Under the pieces are notes generated by a model, which had not been told where the DNA came from, ran no database searches, and worked only from the letters and a program-made list of their open reading frames with translations. Of a stretch of DNA of 5,489 bases, positions 1 to 5,489 are shown piece by piece. Position 1 is the stretch's first letter, and every line of letters starts with the position of its first letter. The stretch covers positions 1-5,489 of the forward strand of contig JASHTE010000259.1 of the NCBI GenBank assembly GCA_030040695.1, given 5' to 3'. The DNA comes from Vulcanimicrobiota bacterium. Its GTDB lineage: Bacteria > Vulcanimicrobiota > Vulcanimicrobiia > Vulcanimicrobiales > Vulcanimicrobiaceae. The position numbers were made by a program, and so were the translations under genes.

Positions 1-193
1 CTCTCCTAGCTCTAAGGTTCCCTAGCAGGGGGGCTAATCGGCCTCCCGAAGTGATGGCCCAAGGATTGCCCTTGGGGTAGCTCACGAGGACCGACGCGAC
101 CGAGGACCGGTGCGGCGGCGTGAGCTGCCGCTTCAGCGTTGGAGCACCGGGGGACAATCCGAGGTCCTCATCTTCTTAACCTAGGAGGAAGCT
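1..193 (+). ncRNA. Structured 5' leader RNA of the stalk/beta-barrel gene, candidate riboswitch or cis-regulatory element
   Basis: No convincing ORF lies in this stretch, but it is unusually rich in complementary segments. Seen directly: a 7-bp hairpin at 28-34/41-47 (one G-U pair), a perfect 7-bp hairpin at 58-64/70-76 with a 5-nt loop, and a perfect 8-bp long-range stem AGCTCACG (79-86) with CGTGAGCT (119-126). The sequence CGAGGACCG occurs twice, at 85-93 and 101-109. GGTCCTC at 163-169 can pair with either GAGGACC copy, or its TCCTC part (165-169) can pair with GAGGA (185-189) in the Shine-Dalgarno of the next gene. That allows mutually exclusive pairings near the translation start. The order of motifs near 28-86 loosely recalls the c-di-AMP (ydaO/yuaA) aptamer, but the match is weak and I do not assign a class. 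The window may begin inside the element, so the 5' limit is unknown. Confidence 0.45.
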
Positions 194-196
194 TTG
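183..196 (+). promoter_or_regulatory. Strong ribosome binding site deciding a TTG start
   Basis: AGGAGG at 183-188 sits 5 nt before a TTG codon at 194-196. The TTG opens directly into a signal peptide (MKRLSIGVLTALLAAG), which supports it as the real start. TCCTC at 165-169 is complementary to GAGGA at 185-189, so the site could be masked by the leader. Confidence 0.8.
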
Positions 197-1483
197 AAGC
201 GACTGAGCATCGGGGTCCTCACCGCGCTGCTGGCAGCCGGTTTCGGACTCAACGCGGTCGCTGCTCCATCGGCCTCTGCTACGCATGGAAACATTGGAAC
301 CAATGCGGTCGCGCAGGCCTCGGATCAGGCACCGCCGCCCGACTTCGGCTCACCGCCGTCGGGGCAAATACCGATTCTCTATAACGATCATCACGTCTAC
401 TCCAAACCAGACGTTCTGAAGCAGGATCGCGTGCTCGCCGCACTCGTGCGCCACGGCACGATCCTGATTCCCCTGCGCTCGATGTTCGAGCAGATGGGTG
501 CGACCGTATCGTATGATCCGGCCACGAGAACCGTCGACGTGACGAAAGCGGGCGCCGACGTCAAGGTGACGGTCGGCAAACCCGAAGTCGTCATTAACGG
601 CGAGACGCGTCCGCTGGACGTGCCGCCGATCATCTACCACGGGATCGTTCTCGTTCCCGTGCGCGTGATTTCCGAGGGCATGGGCGCCTACGTACAGTGG
701 GTGCCGGATCGCCACATCGTGGTTGTTCGGTACATCCCTGCAACGCCACCGCCTCCGCCGCCCCCGCCGCCGACGGCACCGCCGCCGCCGCCGCCACCTC
801 CGCCACCGCCTCCGCCGCCGTACCACGATCTCTACGTGGCCGGTGACTACATCGTCTCACCGAAGGTGTACAACGAGTTCAGCCCGGGCAACACGAGTAA
901 CAACAACGTCGGTGGTTTCTCGTATCGTTTGCACGGCGCAGCTGAGTTCGATCTCGGCGACCTTCCGTGGATGCTCGAAGGCGACTACAGACAGATCAAC
1001 TACCCGCATAACTGCTCCGGCTCGACGAGCGATCCCGAATGCTATGTGACGAACATCGGCAACAACGGCTCGAGCTTCGTTCCGGCCTTTACGGTGCGGG
1101 ATTACGATCTCGACGTTCACCTCGGCTTCCGCGTATTGCAGCCGCGCATCTACATCGGCGTCGGCTACATGTGGCGGACGAACAACTACGGCTATCCGCA
1201 CATCAACAACTGGGGCTTCGGTATCTCGAAGCTACCGGATCTTGACCATCCGTTTAGCTGGTACGGCAGCGCCTGGTACTATCCGGACGTTCATGGCGAC
1301 TATGGTTCCTTCATCGTCGCCTACAACATCCTGAAGTACGACATCGGCGTCGACTACTCGATCGTCAATACTCCGATCATGATCGAGGCCGGCTGGCAAG
1401 GCGAGCGCGGATATCAGCTTAATGACTCACCCGACGGCACGATCCAGAACGGCCCGTACGTCGGCTTGGGCATCAAGTTCTAG
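194..1483 (+). CDS. Exported stalk-domain protein with polyproline linker and C-terminal outer-membrane beta-barrel
   Basis: This 429-residue protein starts at TTG behind a strong Shine-Dalgarno. Residues 1 to about 24-29 form a Sec signal peptide (KR, hydrophobic core, cleavage near AVAA or ASA). Residues about 58-182 resemble the copper amine oxidase N-terminal-like stalk domain (PF07833 type): two beta-rich repeats with LIPLRSMFEQMGATVSYD (91-108) and LVPVRVISEGMGAYVQW (153-169). This domain is usually found in surface and cell-wall proteins and is not an oxidase by itself. Residues 185-209 are 9 prolines, Thr-Ala, then 14 prolines. Residues about 210-429 alternate polar and aromatic/hydrophobic residues in some 8-10 predicted strands and end in YVGLGIKF, a C-terminal Phe typical of the BAM recognition signal. 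Cys274 and Cys283 could form a disulfide in an extracellular loop. The likely location is the outer membrane, with the stalk domain in the periplasm or tethered to the envelope. The gene is followed by its own terminator. The stalk call is firm; the barrel is inferred from pattern and the specific function is unknown. Confidence 0.85.
   Translation: MKRLSIGVLTALLAAGFGLNAVAAPSASATHGNIGTNAVAQASDQAPPPDFGSPPSGQIPILYNDHHVYSKPDVLKQDRVLAALVRHGTILIPLRSMFEQMGATVSYDPATRTVDVTKAGADVKVTVGKPEVVINGETRPLDVPPIIYHGIVLVPVRVISEGMGAYVQWVPDRHIVVVRYIPATPPPPPPPPPTAPPPPPPPPPPPPPPYHDLYVAGDYIVSPKVYNEFSPGNTSNNNVGGFSYRLHGAAEFDLGDLPWMLEGDYRQINYPHNCSGSTSDPECYVTNIGNNGSSFVPAFTVRDYDLDVHLGFRVLQPRIYIGVGYMWRTNNYGYPHINNWGFGISKLPDLDHPFSWYGSAWYYPDVHGDYGSFIVAYNILKYDIGVDYSIVNTPIMIEAGWQGERGYQLNDSPDGTIQNGPYVGLGIKF
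746..820 (+). repeat. Proline-codon low-complexity tract (9 + 14 prolines)
   Basis: The DNA is a CCN-rich run, mainly CCG with interspersed CCA, CCT and CCC, encoding residues 185-209. The mixed codons suggest selection for polyproline at protein level rather than pure triplet slippage. It links the stalk domain to the predicted barrel as a stiff polyproline-II rod. It also generates the long Arg- and Ala-rich shadow frames here. Confidence 0.9.
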
Positions 1484-1511
1484 CCGCAGCTCTCGTCAAA
1501 TAGGAAAAGAG

Positions 1512-1545
1512 GAGAGCCTCCGTCACCGGAGGCTCTCGCTTTTTT
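1512..1545 (+). terminator. Rho-independent terminator between convergent genes
   Basis: A perfect 11-bp stem, GAGAGCCTCCG (1512-1522) with CGGAGGCTCTC (1527-1537), closes a 4-nt loop. It is followed by GC and six T residues (1540-1545). It lies 28 bp after the stop codon of the stalk/barrel gene. On the opposite strand the same hairpin is followed by CCTCTTTTCC (from AAAAG at 1505-1509), so it may also end the convergent minus-strand gene, though less strongly. Confidence 0.92.
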
Positions 1546-1560
1546 GGCAAGCTCGGGCAC

Positions 1561-2301
1561 CTACGTAGGCATCACTTCGGGTGCCGGCGTTTCGGGCTGC
1601 ACGCACGGCGGCGTGATAACGTCGATCTTCGGCTGACCCGGCGGCGTCGGTGTCGGCGTTTCGACCGGCGACGGCTCTGCTGTCGGGCTCGCGGTCGGCT
1701 CGTCGCGCCGGCCGCGTCCCGGCGAAGGCGTCGGCAACGGTGTCGGGCAGATTTGGGCGAGCGCGAACCAGTGCTCCGTAAACCCGAGAGCGATATCTCT
1801 GCGCAGTGCCTTCGCGAAGTAGGACGTTGGGTAGACGCTGATCACGTGTTGCATGTAGGCCCACGTGAGCTGCTGCGCGTCCTGCGTGTACACCTTACGG
1901 AGGGCCCCAATCATCATGAAGTAGCTACGCGCCAGCTGCGGGTCTCCTGGATATTTGCGCTCCCACTGATGCAAGGCTTCATCTGCGAACATCAGTTTCG
2001 CGATGAGCCGCGGATCGATAGTATAGGCGCCCGCCTCGATCGCGACATCGTGAGCCGTGTTGTCGATGCCGAGGTAGCTGATCTTCAAGCGTCCGAAATA
2101 CTCGTCGCCGGGCGCAGAGTGATGAAAATCATAACATTCATGCCGCTGCCATTTGCTCGGCAGCGAGGAGCAGGGGTCCTGGGAACGGGCCGCGCTCTTC
2201 GCGGACGACGCGCTGTGCGGCTGTCTCTGCTGCGCGGCAGAGGCCGGGACGAGACCGCTGCATACGAGAACGCAGGCAGCGGCGCAAAGCATTCGGTGCA
2301 T
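1561..2301 (-). CDS. Exported protein of unknown function with TPR-like helical middle and Pro/Thr-rich C-terminal tail
   Basis: I do not recognise the family. The 246-residue product starts at ATG (2299-2301 on the minus strand) with an AGAAGG-like Shine-Dalgarno about 7 nt upstream. Residues 1-23 are a signal peptide (hydrophobic core, cleavage near PASAA). Cys14 is preceded by Val, so it makes a poor lipobox and I do not call a lipoprotein. Residues 24-62 are a Ser/Ala/Gln-rich linker with Cys44 and Cys56. Residues about 65-185 look mostly helical. The part with KYPGDPQLARSYFMM (116-130), DAQQLTWAYMQHVISVYPTS (141-160) and YFAKALRRD resembles degenerate TPR-like repeats. Residues 186-246 form a low-complexity tail rich in Pro, Thr, Ser and Glu, with Cys185 and Cys233 at its edges. 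The gene converges on the stalk/barrel gene, sharing the hairpin terminator, and is divergent from the nitrilase-led operon across 65 bp. A role as a periplasmic or envelope scaffold is possible but is inference. Confidence 0.75.
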   Translation of the reverse strand: MHRMLCAAACVLVCSGLVPASAAQQRQPHSASSAKSAARSQDPCSSLPSKWQRHECYDFHHSAPGDEYFGRLKISYLGIDNTAHDVAIEAGAYTIDPRLIAKLMFADEALHQWERKYPGDPQLARSYFMMIGALRKVYTQDAQQLTWAYMQHVISVYPTSYFAKALRRDIALGFTEHWFALAQICPTPLPTPSPGRGRRDEPTASPTAEPSPVETPTPTPPGQPKIDVITPPCVQPETPAPEVMPT

Positions 2302-2366
2302 GCGCGGCCCTTCTTCGCGGCGCCGCCCGGGGACCTGCGCACATTCGAGACGAATCGCAGCCGTCG
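2302..2366. promoter_or_regulatory. Divergent intergenic region, probably promoters for both flanking units, with a short inverted repeat
   Basis: Only 65 bp separate the two divergent start codons, so any promoters must lie here or reach into the coding ends. A perfect small palindrome, ATTCG-AGA-CGAAT (2343-2355), lies 11 bp before the plus-strand ATG and could be an operator half-site pair. I see no clear -35/-10 boxes. Confidence 0.35.
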
Positions 2367-3665
2367 ATGAGACGCTCTCTGCGCGTGGCGACCGTTCAGC
2401 TCCGCGCTCACGACGTGGCGGCGTTTGGAAACGCGTTCTCGCACATCGAGCAGCGTGTCGACGAGGCCTCCGCAGAGGCAGAGCTCGTCGTTCTCCCGGA
2501 AGGCACGATCCCCGGATATGTGCTTGGTTTCGGCCCGCTCGACGAGCACGCGATCGACGAGGCCGTGCAACGCCTGCGCACGATAGCGACCAAGAGAGGG
2601 GCCGTCATCGTTGTAGGTGCCGCGGTCGGCGCACCAGGCGCCCTGGGCAACGCCGGCATCGTGATCGATCGCGACGGCAGCCTTGCAGGCCGCGCGGAAA
2701 AGCTCTTTCTCTGGCACTTTGACCGCCGCTGGTTTACACCCGGTGATAGCATAGCGCCGATCGAGAGCTCTCTTGGCCGTCTTGGAGTCTTGGTCTGTGC
2801 CGACGGCCGAATGCCGGAGATCTCTCGCGCCCTCGTCGATCGTGGCGCCGAGATTCTCGTCATGCCGACGGCTTGGGTGTCGAGCGGTCGAAATCCAGAT
2901 GCTCTCGAAAACTTGCAGGCAGACGTCCTCGGCCGCGTGCGTGCATTCGAGAACGGGACGGCCTTCCTCGCTGCAAACAAGTGCGGCGTGGAGCGTGAGA
3001 TGGTGCTGTACTGCGGTAAGAGCCAGATCGTCGACTCGCAAGGCAACATCATCGCGATGGCGGACGAGCGAGATGAGGCAATGCTCTGTGCGACCATCGA
3101 GGTCGGCGAGCAACGTCCCTATCGTACGAATCTCGCACCACCTGTACTGCGGAGGGTGGGAAGCGCGTCATTCAGGCTTGCAGTGAGCGCGTCGCCGCTT
3201 CCGCCGGACATCGACGAGCGTCTCGAGCTTTTGGAGTGCACACAGGTTATCGCGCCGGCGGCTCCCGAGCGTACGGCTGCGCTCGACGACGTCGCGGGCG
3301 TGGCGGTCGTCGGCGACGCAGAGATGCGTGACCCTAGCAGCCTCGTGACCTATCGGCGCGCAGGCTACCGTTTCGCTCTCTGGCAAACACGCGGCGACGC
3401 TTGGACAGGGCTACTCGCGCTGGCGCGTGCCGCAGAGAACCGAATCTACGTTGCGGTCATCGACTCCAGCCGCGAGCGCGCTTTCGTCGTCGACCCGGAC
3501 GGCGCCGTCCTCTGCGGAGCATTCGACGGATATCGTCTCGCCGCGTGCGCGATTGACCTCGCCAAGACTGCCCAGACGATGGTTGCCCCTGGTACGGACG
3601 TTGCGGAAGGCATCGAGCGCATTCGCAGCATCACAGCGGCGCCGGCGTCCAGGACCTTCTCGTGA
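2367..3665 (+). CDS. Nitrilase-superfamily carbon-nitrogen hydrolase with degenerate second CN-hydrolase-like domain
   Basis: The enzyme belongs to the family that hydrolyses non-peptide C-N bonds in amides, carbamoyl compounds or nitriles through a Glu-Lys-Cys triad. All three residues are visible: Glu45 in LPEG (43-46), Lys112 in AEKLFLWHFD (110-119) and Cys144 in VLVCADGRMPE (141-151). The first domain continues to about residue 250 through AFENGTAFLAANKCG (193-207) and GKSQIVDSQGNIIA (217-230). Typical family members are about 260-310 residues; this one has 432. Residues about 288-412 look like a second, worn copy of the fold: RAAENRIYVAVIDSS (354-368) and AFVVDPDGAVL (372-382) mirror ENGTAFLAANK and SQIVDSQGNIIA, but no second Glu-Lys-Cys triad is seen. 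There is no signal peptide, so it is probably cytoplasmic. The ATG has no strong Shine-Dalgarno. The gene leads an operon and overlaps the next gene by 4 bp. The substrate cannot be assigned; the VCADGRMPE loop resembles amidases and carbamoyl-amidohydrolases more than true nitrilases. Confidence 0.88.
   Translation: MRRSLRVATVQLRAHDVAAFGNAFSHIEQRVDEASAEAELVVLPEGTIPGYVLGFGPLDEHAIDEAVQRLRTIATKRGAVIVVGAAVGAPGALGNAGIVIDRDGSLAGRAEKLFLWHFDRRWFTPGDSIAPIESSLGRLGVLVCADGRMPEISRALVDRGAEILVMPTAWVSSGRNPDALENLQADVLGRVRAFENGTAFLAANKCGVEREMVLYCGKSQIVDSQGNIIAMADERDEAMLCATIEVGEQRPYRTNLAPPVLRRVGSASFRLAVSASPLPPDIDERLELLECTQVIAPAAPERTAALDDVAGVAVVGDAEMRDPSSLVTYRRAGYRFALWQTRGDAWTGLLALARAAENRIYVAVIDSSRERAFVVDPDGAVLCGAFDGYRLAACAIDLAKTAQTMVAPGTDVAEGIERIRSITAAPASRTFS
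3662..3665 (+). other. GTGA start/stop overlap coupling hydrolase and propeller genes
   Basis: The hydrolase stop TGA (3663-3665) shares bases with the propeller GTG start (3662-3664). This indicates one mRNA and translational coupling. An AGGA 7 nt upstream gives partial independent initiation. Confidence 0.85.
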
Positions 3666-4867
3666 TTCGGCTGTTCGCCTGGGTCACGTGCGCGTTTGTG
3701 TTCCTTGGCGCCGAGCACCCTCTCGCGATCGCGCAGTTCGCAAGCCGGGCATATTCGTTGCTCCCGGGCAGCCGTTTCGCGGTGCGATTCGCCTCGGCGG
3801 GTGCACCATCCAGCACCGCCTCCGTCGGCGGCGGTCGCTTCGACGACGGCTTCTTCATCATTCCCATGAACGCGCACCCCGGAGATGCGACGCTCGTCGC
3901 AGCCGGCTCATCGGGGATCGCGGTTCGCGGCATTCACATCGTCGCCCCACCGAGAGGAAGAGTGCTCGCCGTCGCATCGTACGAGGACGGCATCGTTTTT
4001 CACGACCCCCGCACGTTTACGATGCTCGGAACGCTCGCGACAGGCGGTGCGCCGAGCGACGTCACGGCACTCGGCGAACACGGCGTGGCGACAACGGATA
4101 CCGATGGAACGAACGTAACAGCAGCCGGGCTCTCCCCATGGAGCGTTCGCACGGTTGCCGGTGTGCCGCTCGGTGACGAACTCATTGCTGACGCACCCCT
4201 GCACGCGCTTTTCGTCACGGAGCGCGAACTCGATGGTAAGGGCGGTCTGGCGCGCATCATCGGCGATCACGTCGCGAGCACCGTCACCGGATCGACAGCC
4301 GAAGGAGTTGCTCTTGATATCCGCCGCCAACTCGTCTACGTCGCCGATACGAACGACGATGACATTGCAATCGTCGATGCGCGTACGCTGCGCACGGTGG
4401 GTCGCATCCGCCGGATCCCGCGCGCCTTCGCCCTCGCGCTCTCAGCCGATGGATCGCGCCTCTATGCCGTCTCGAATCAAGGCATCGCGACGCTCTTCGG
4501 CGCGGCAGGCTTCGTGAGCGAGATTGCACTGGGCGACTCGCGACCGGGGATACTCGTCCGCAGCGAGCCGTTGGCATTTCCGGTCGGCGTCGCGCTCGAC
4601 GAGGAGCGGCACGAGCTCTACGTAACGGACGAACAAGCAGATGCGATCGACGTGCTCGACGCAAACACGCTGCGAGCCACGCGCCCCGCCTTGCAAACGT
4701 GCTCGATCCCTTGGAAACCGCTGCTCGATTCGCACGACGCGCGCCTCTACGTTCCCTGCGCGGGAAGCAACGAAGTCGATGTGTTCGACACTCGTACACT
4801 CCGCCGCATCCGAGGTGCACCGTTCCGTACGGGCGGCTATCCACTGGCAGTCGCGAGCGTTCAATGA
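3662..4867 (+). CDS. Exported YVTN/lactonase-type beta-propeller protein
   Basis: This 401-residue protein starts at GTG (3662-3664), sharing GTGA with the stop codon of the hydrolase gene. An AGGA at 3651-3654 lies 7 nt upstream. Residues 1-25 form a signal peptide (MIRLFAWVTCAFVFLG, cleavage near LAIAQ). From about residue 98 to the end there are repeated four-stranded blade signatures: SYEDGIVFHDPRTFTMLGTL (107-126), VYVADTNDDDIAIVDARTL (225-243), ALSADGSRLYAVSNQGIATL (259-278), LYVTDEQADAIDVLDANTL (319-337) and LYVPCAGSNEVDVFDTRTL (362-380). The recurring D-x-R/N-T-L at blade ends is typical of YVTN or NHL-type propellers, which act as secreted binding, scaffold or lactonase-like proteins. 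No catalytic residues can be assigned. Residues about 26-97 are a less clear N-terminal region that may supply an early blade. Cys347 and Cys366 fall in neighbouring late blades and may pair. It is probably periplasmic or on the surface, co-translated with both neighbours. Confidence 0.85.
   Translation: MIRLFAWVTCAFVFLGAEHPLAIAQFASRAYSLLPGSRFAVRFASAGAPSSTASVGGGRFDDGFFIIPMNAHPGDATLVAAGSSGIAVRGIHIVAPPRGRVLAVASYEDGIVFHDPRTFTMLGTLATGGAPSDVTALGEHGVATTDTDGTNVTAAGLSPWSVRTVAGVPLGDELIADAPLHALFVTERELDGKGGLARIIGDHVASTVTGSTAEGVALDIRRQLVYVADTNDDDIAIVDARTLRTVGRIRRIPRAFALALSADGSRLYAVSNQGIATLFGAAGFVSEIALGDSRPGILVRSEPLAFPVGVALDEERHELYVTDEQADAIDVLDANTLRATRPALQTCSIPWKPLLDSHDARLYVPCAGSNEVDVFDTRTLRRIRGAPFRTGGYPLAVASVQ
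4864..4867 (+). other. ATGA start/stop overlap coupling propeller and glycosidase genes
   Basis: The ATG (4864-4866) of the phosphodiester glycosidase overlaps the TGA (4865-4867) of the propeller gene. No Shine-Dalgarno-like sequence stands out upstream, so re-initiation is likely the main way this gene is translated. Confidence 0.85.
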
Positions 4868-5489
4868 CGTTGCGCTCGACGCTCGCAGCCATCGCGTTTG
4901 TCGTCTCTCCGCTCTCCGCCGCAGCAGCCGAGCTGCCGACACGGCTCGACTTGGGCGCGCCGTTCCCGCGCGTCGTCGTCGAGGCGCCGCAAGTCGAGGA
5001 GATCGCCCCCGGCATTGAATATGGGGACTACGAGCTCTGGAGCGAGCTTGGTCCGATCTCGGTGCACGTCGTCGCCGCCGATCTCACGAATCCCAACGTA
5101 CACGTGCAGACGGTGCTCGGCGATGACGCGCTCGCGTCCGAAGGCGAGCGCCTGACATCGATGGCACAGAGAACCGGCGCCGTAGCGGGAATCAACGGCG
5201 ATTACTTCGACATCGGTGTGAGCAATCGGCCCACAAATATCGTCGTTCGCGACGGAACGCTCCTCCGTACCCCGGACAAACGCTACGCGATTGCAATCCT
5301 GCGATCGGGCTCCGCGCACCTCACGCAGTTCTCGTTTACGGGCTCGGTTCAGATCGGCGCGCAGAGCCTCGGCCTCACCGGCATCAATGAAATGCCGTCG
5401 CATTTCACCGACATTTCGCTGCTCACGCCCTCGTTCGGCGCGATTCCCGAAGGCGACGGGTACACGCTCGTCGCACTCGACCCGACTAC
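4864..5489 (+). CDS. Exported phosphodiester glycosidase (NAGPA-type) family protein, 3' end beyond the window
   Basis: An open frame runs from ATG 4864 to the last base of the window (208 codons plus 2 nt), so the gene is partial at its C-terminus. The ATG overlaps the propeller stop codon as ATGA. There is no good Shine-Dalgarno, so initiation probably depends on coupling. Residues 1-22 are a signal peptide (MTLRSTLAAIAFVVSPLSAA, cleavage near AAA). Residues about 57-208 match the start of the phosphodiester glycosidase fold (PF09992, shared with mammalian uncovering enzyme NAGPA): GPISVHVVAADLTNPNVHVQ (63-82), TGAVAGINGDYFDI (104-117), then RPTNIVVRDGTLLRTP (122-137). GINGDYFD is the conserved NGxYF/NGgFF-like signature. 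Family members cleave sugar-phosphodiester links, and bacterial versions are exported and associated with envelope or exopolysaccharide genes. In related proteins more domains often follow, so a C-terminal anchor or stalk domain may lie outside the window. Confidence 0.87.
   Translation, partial: MTLRSTLAAIAFVVSPLSAAAAELPTRLDLGAPFPRVVVEAPQVEEIAPGIEYGDYELWSELGPISVHVVAADLTNPNVHVQTVLGDDALASEGERLTSMAQRTGAVAGINGDYFDIGVSNRPTNIVVRDGTLLRTPDKRYAIAILRSGSAHLTQFSFTGSVQIGAQSLGLTGINEMPSHFTDISLLTPSFGAIPEGDGYTLVALDPT

Noticed and set aside
58..76. Perfect hairpin considered as a terminator of an upstream gene
   Set aside because: No T-tract follows it, and it sits among other pairings of the leader.
139..384. 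81-residue plus-strand ORF starting with ATG ahead of the stalk/barrel gene
   Set aside because: It has no Shine-Dalgarno, overlaps the well-supported TTG-started gene in another frame and has a shadow-like composition.
350..860. Minus-strand ORFs opposite the stalk domain and polyproline tract
   Set aside because: They are extremely Arg- or Ala-rich because they are the complement of the CCG repeat; no domain or start signal is visible.
2260..2262. Possible lipobox at Cys14 of the minus-strand exported protein
   Set aside because: The residue before Cys is Val rather than Gly, Ala or Ser, and a normal signal peptidase I site (PASAA) follows.
1753..2370. 205-residue plus-strand ORF opposite the minus-strand exported gene
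   Set aside because: There is no recognisable domain, while the minus-strand frame has a signal peptide and a natural Shine-Dalgarno.
2085..3113. 342-residue minus-strand ORF opposite the hydrolase gene
   Set aside because: It overlaps the divergent exported gene and the hydrolase with its intact Glu-Lys-Cys motifs. Long antisense frames are common in GC-rich DNA.
4861..5403. 180-residue minus-strand ORF at the right end
   Set aside because: It is antisense to the frame carrying a signal peptide and the GINGDYFD phosphodiester-glycosidase motif, which overlaps the upstream stop as ATGA.

Overview
This GC-rich window (roughly 60% GC or more by eye) appears to come from a diderm bacterium whose exported proteins combine a copper-amine-oxidase N-terminal-like 'stalk' domain, an outer-membrane beta-barrel and a phosphodiester-glycosidase (NAGPA-type) domain. 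That mixture of Firmicutes-style envelope domains with a Gram-negative-style outer membrane suggests a deep-branching, mostly uncultured lineage such as Candidatus Eremiobacterota (WPS-2). This placement is inference from domain content, not from a marker gene.

Layout: (1) Positions 1-193 form a gene-free leader rich in inverted repeats, upstream of a TTG-started gene. It contains two strong local hairpins, an 8-bp long-range stem and a GAGGACC/GGTCCTC/GAGGA set of mutually exclusive pairings around the ribosome binding site, so it looks like a structured and possibly regulatory RNA leader. (2) Positions 194-1483 encode an exported protein: signal peptide, stalk domain, a 25-residue proline-rich linker (23 prolines) and a C-terminal beta-barrel ending in Phe. 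(3) A strong hairpin terminator at 1512-1545 separates it from a convergent gene. (4) Positions 1561-2301 on the minus strand encode an exported protein of unknown function with a helical, TPR-like middle and a Pro/Thr-rich tail. (5) A 65-bp divergent gap carries a small inverted repeat. (6) A tightly packed plus-strand operon follows: a nitrilase-superfamily amidohydrolase with a degenerate second domain (2367-3665), an exported YVTN-type beta-propeller (3662-4867) and an exported phosphodiester glycosidase (4864 to the window edge). Both junctions are 4-bp start/stop overlaps.

How they may work together: four of the five genes encode exported proteins, so the region looks devoted to the cell envelope. 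The operon pairs a probably cytoplasmic C-N hydrolase with two exported proteins, a propeller and a sugar-phosphodiester hydrolase. Turnover of an envelope glycan or other amide- or phosphodiester-linked material is possible, but no substrate can be read from the sequence. No mobile element, tRNA, rRNA or CRISPR array was seen.
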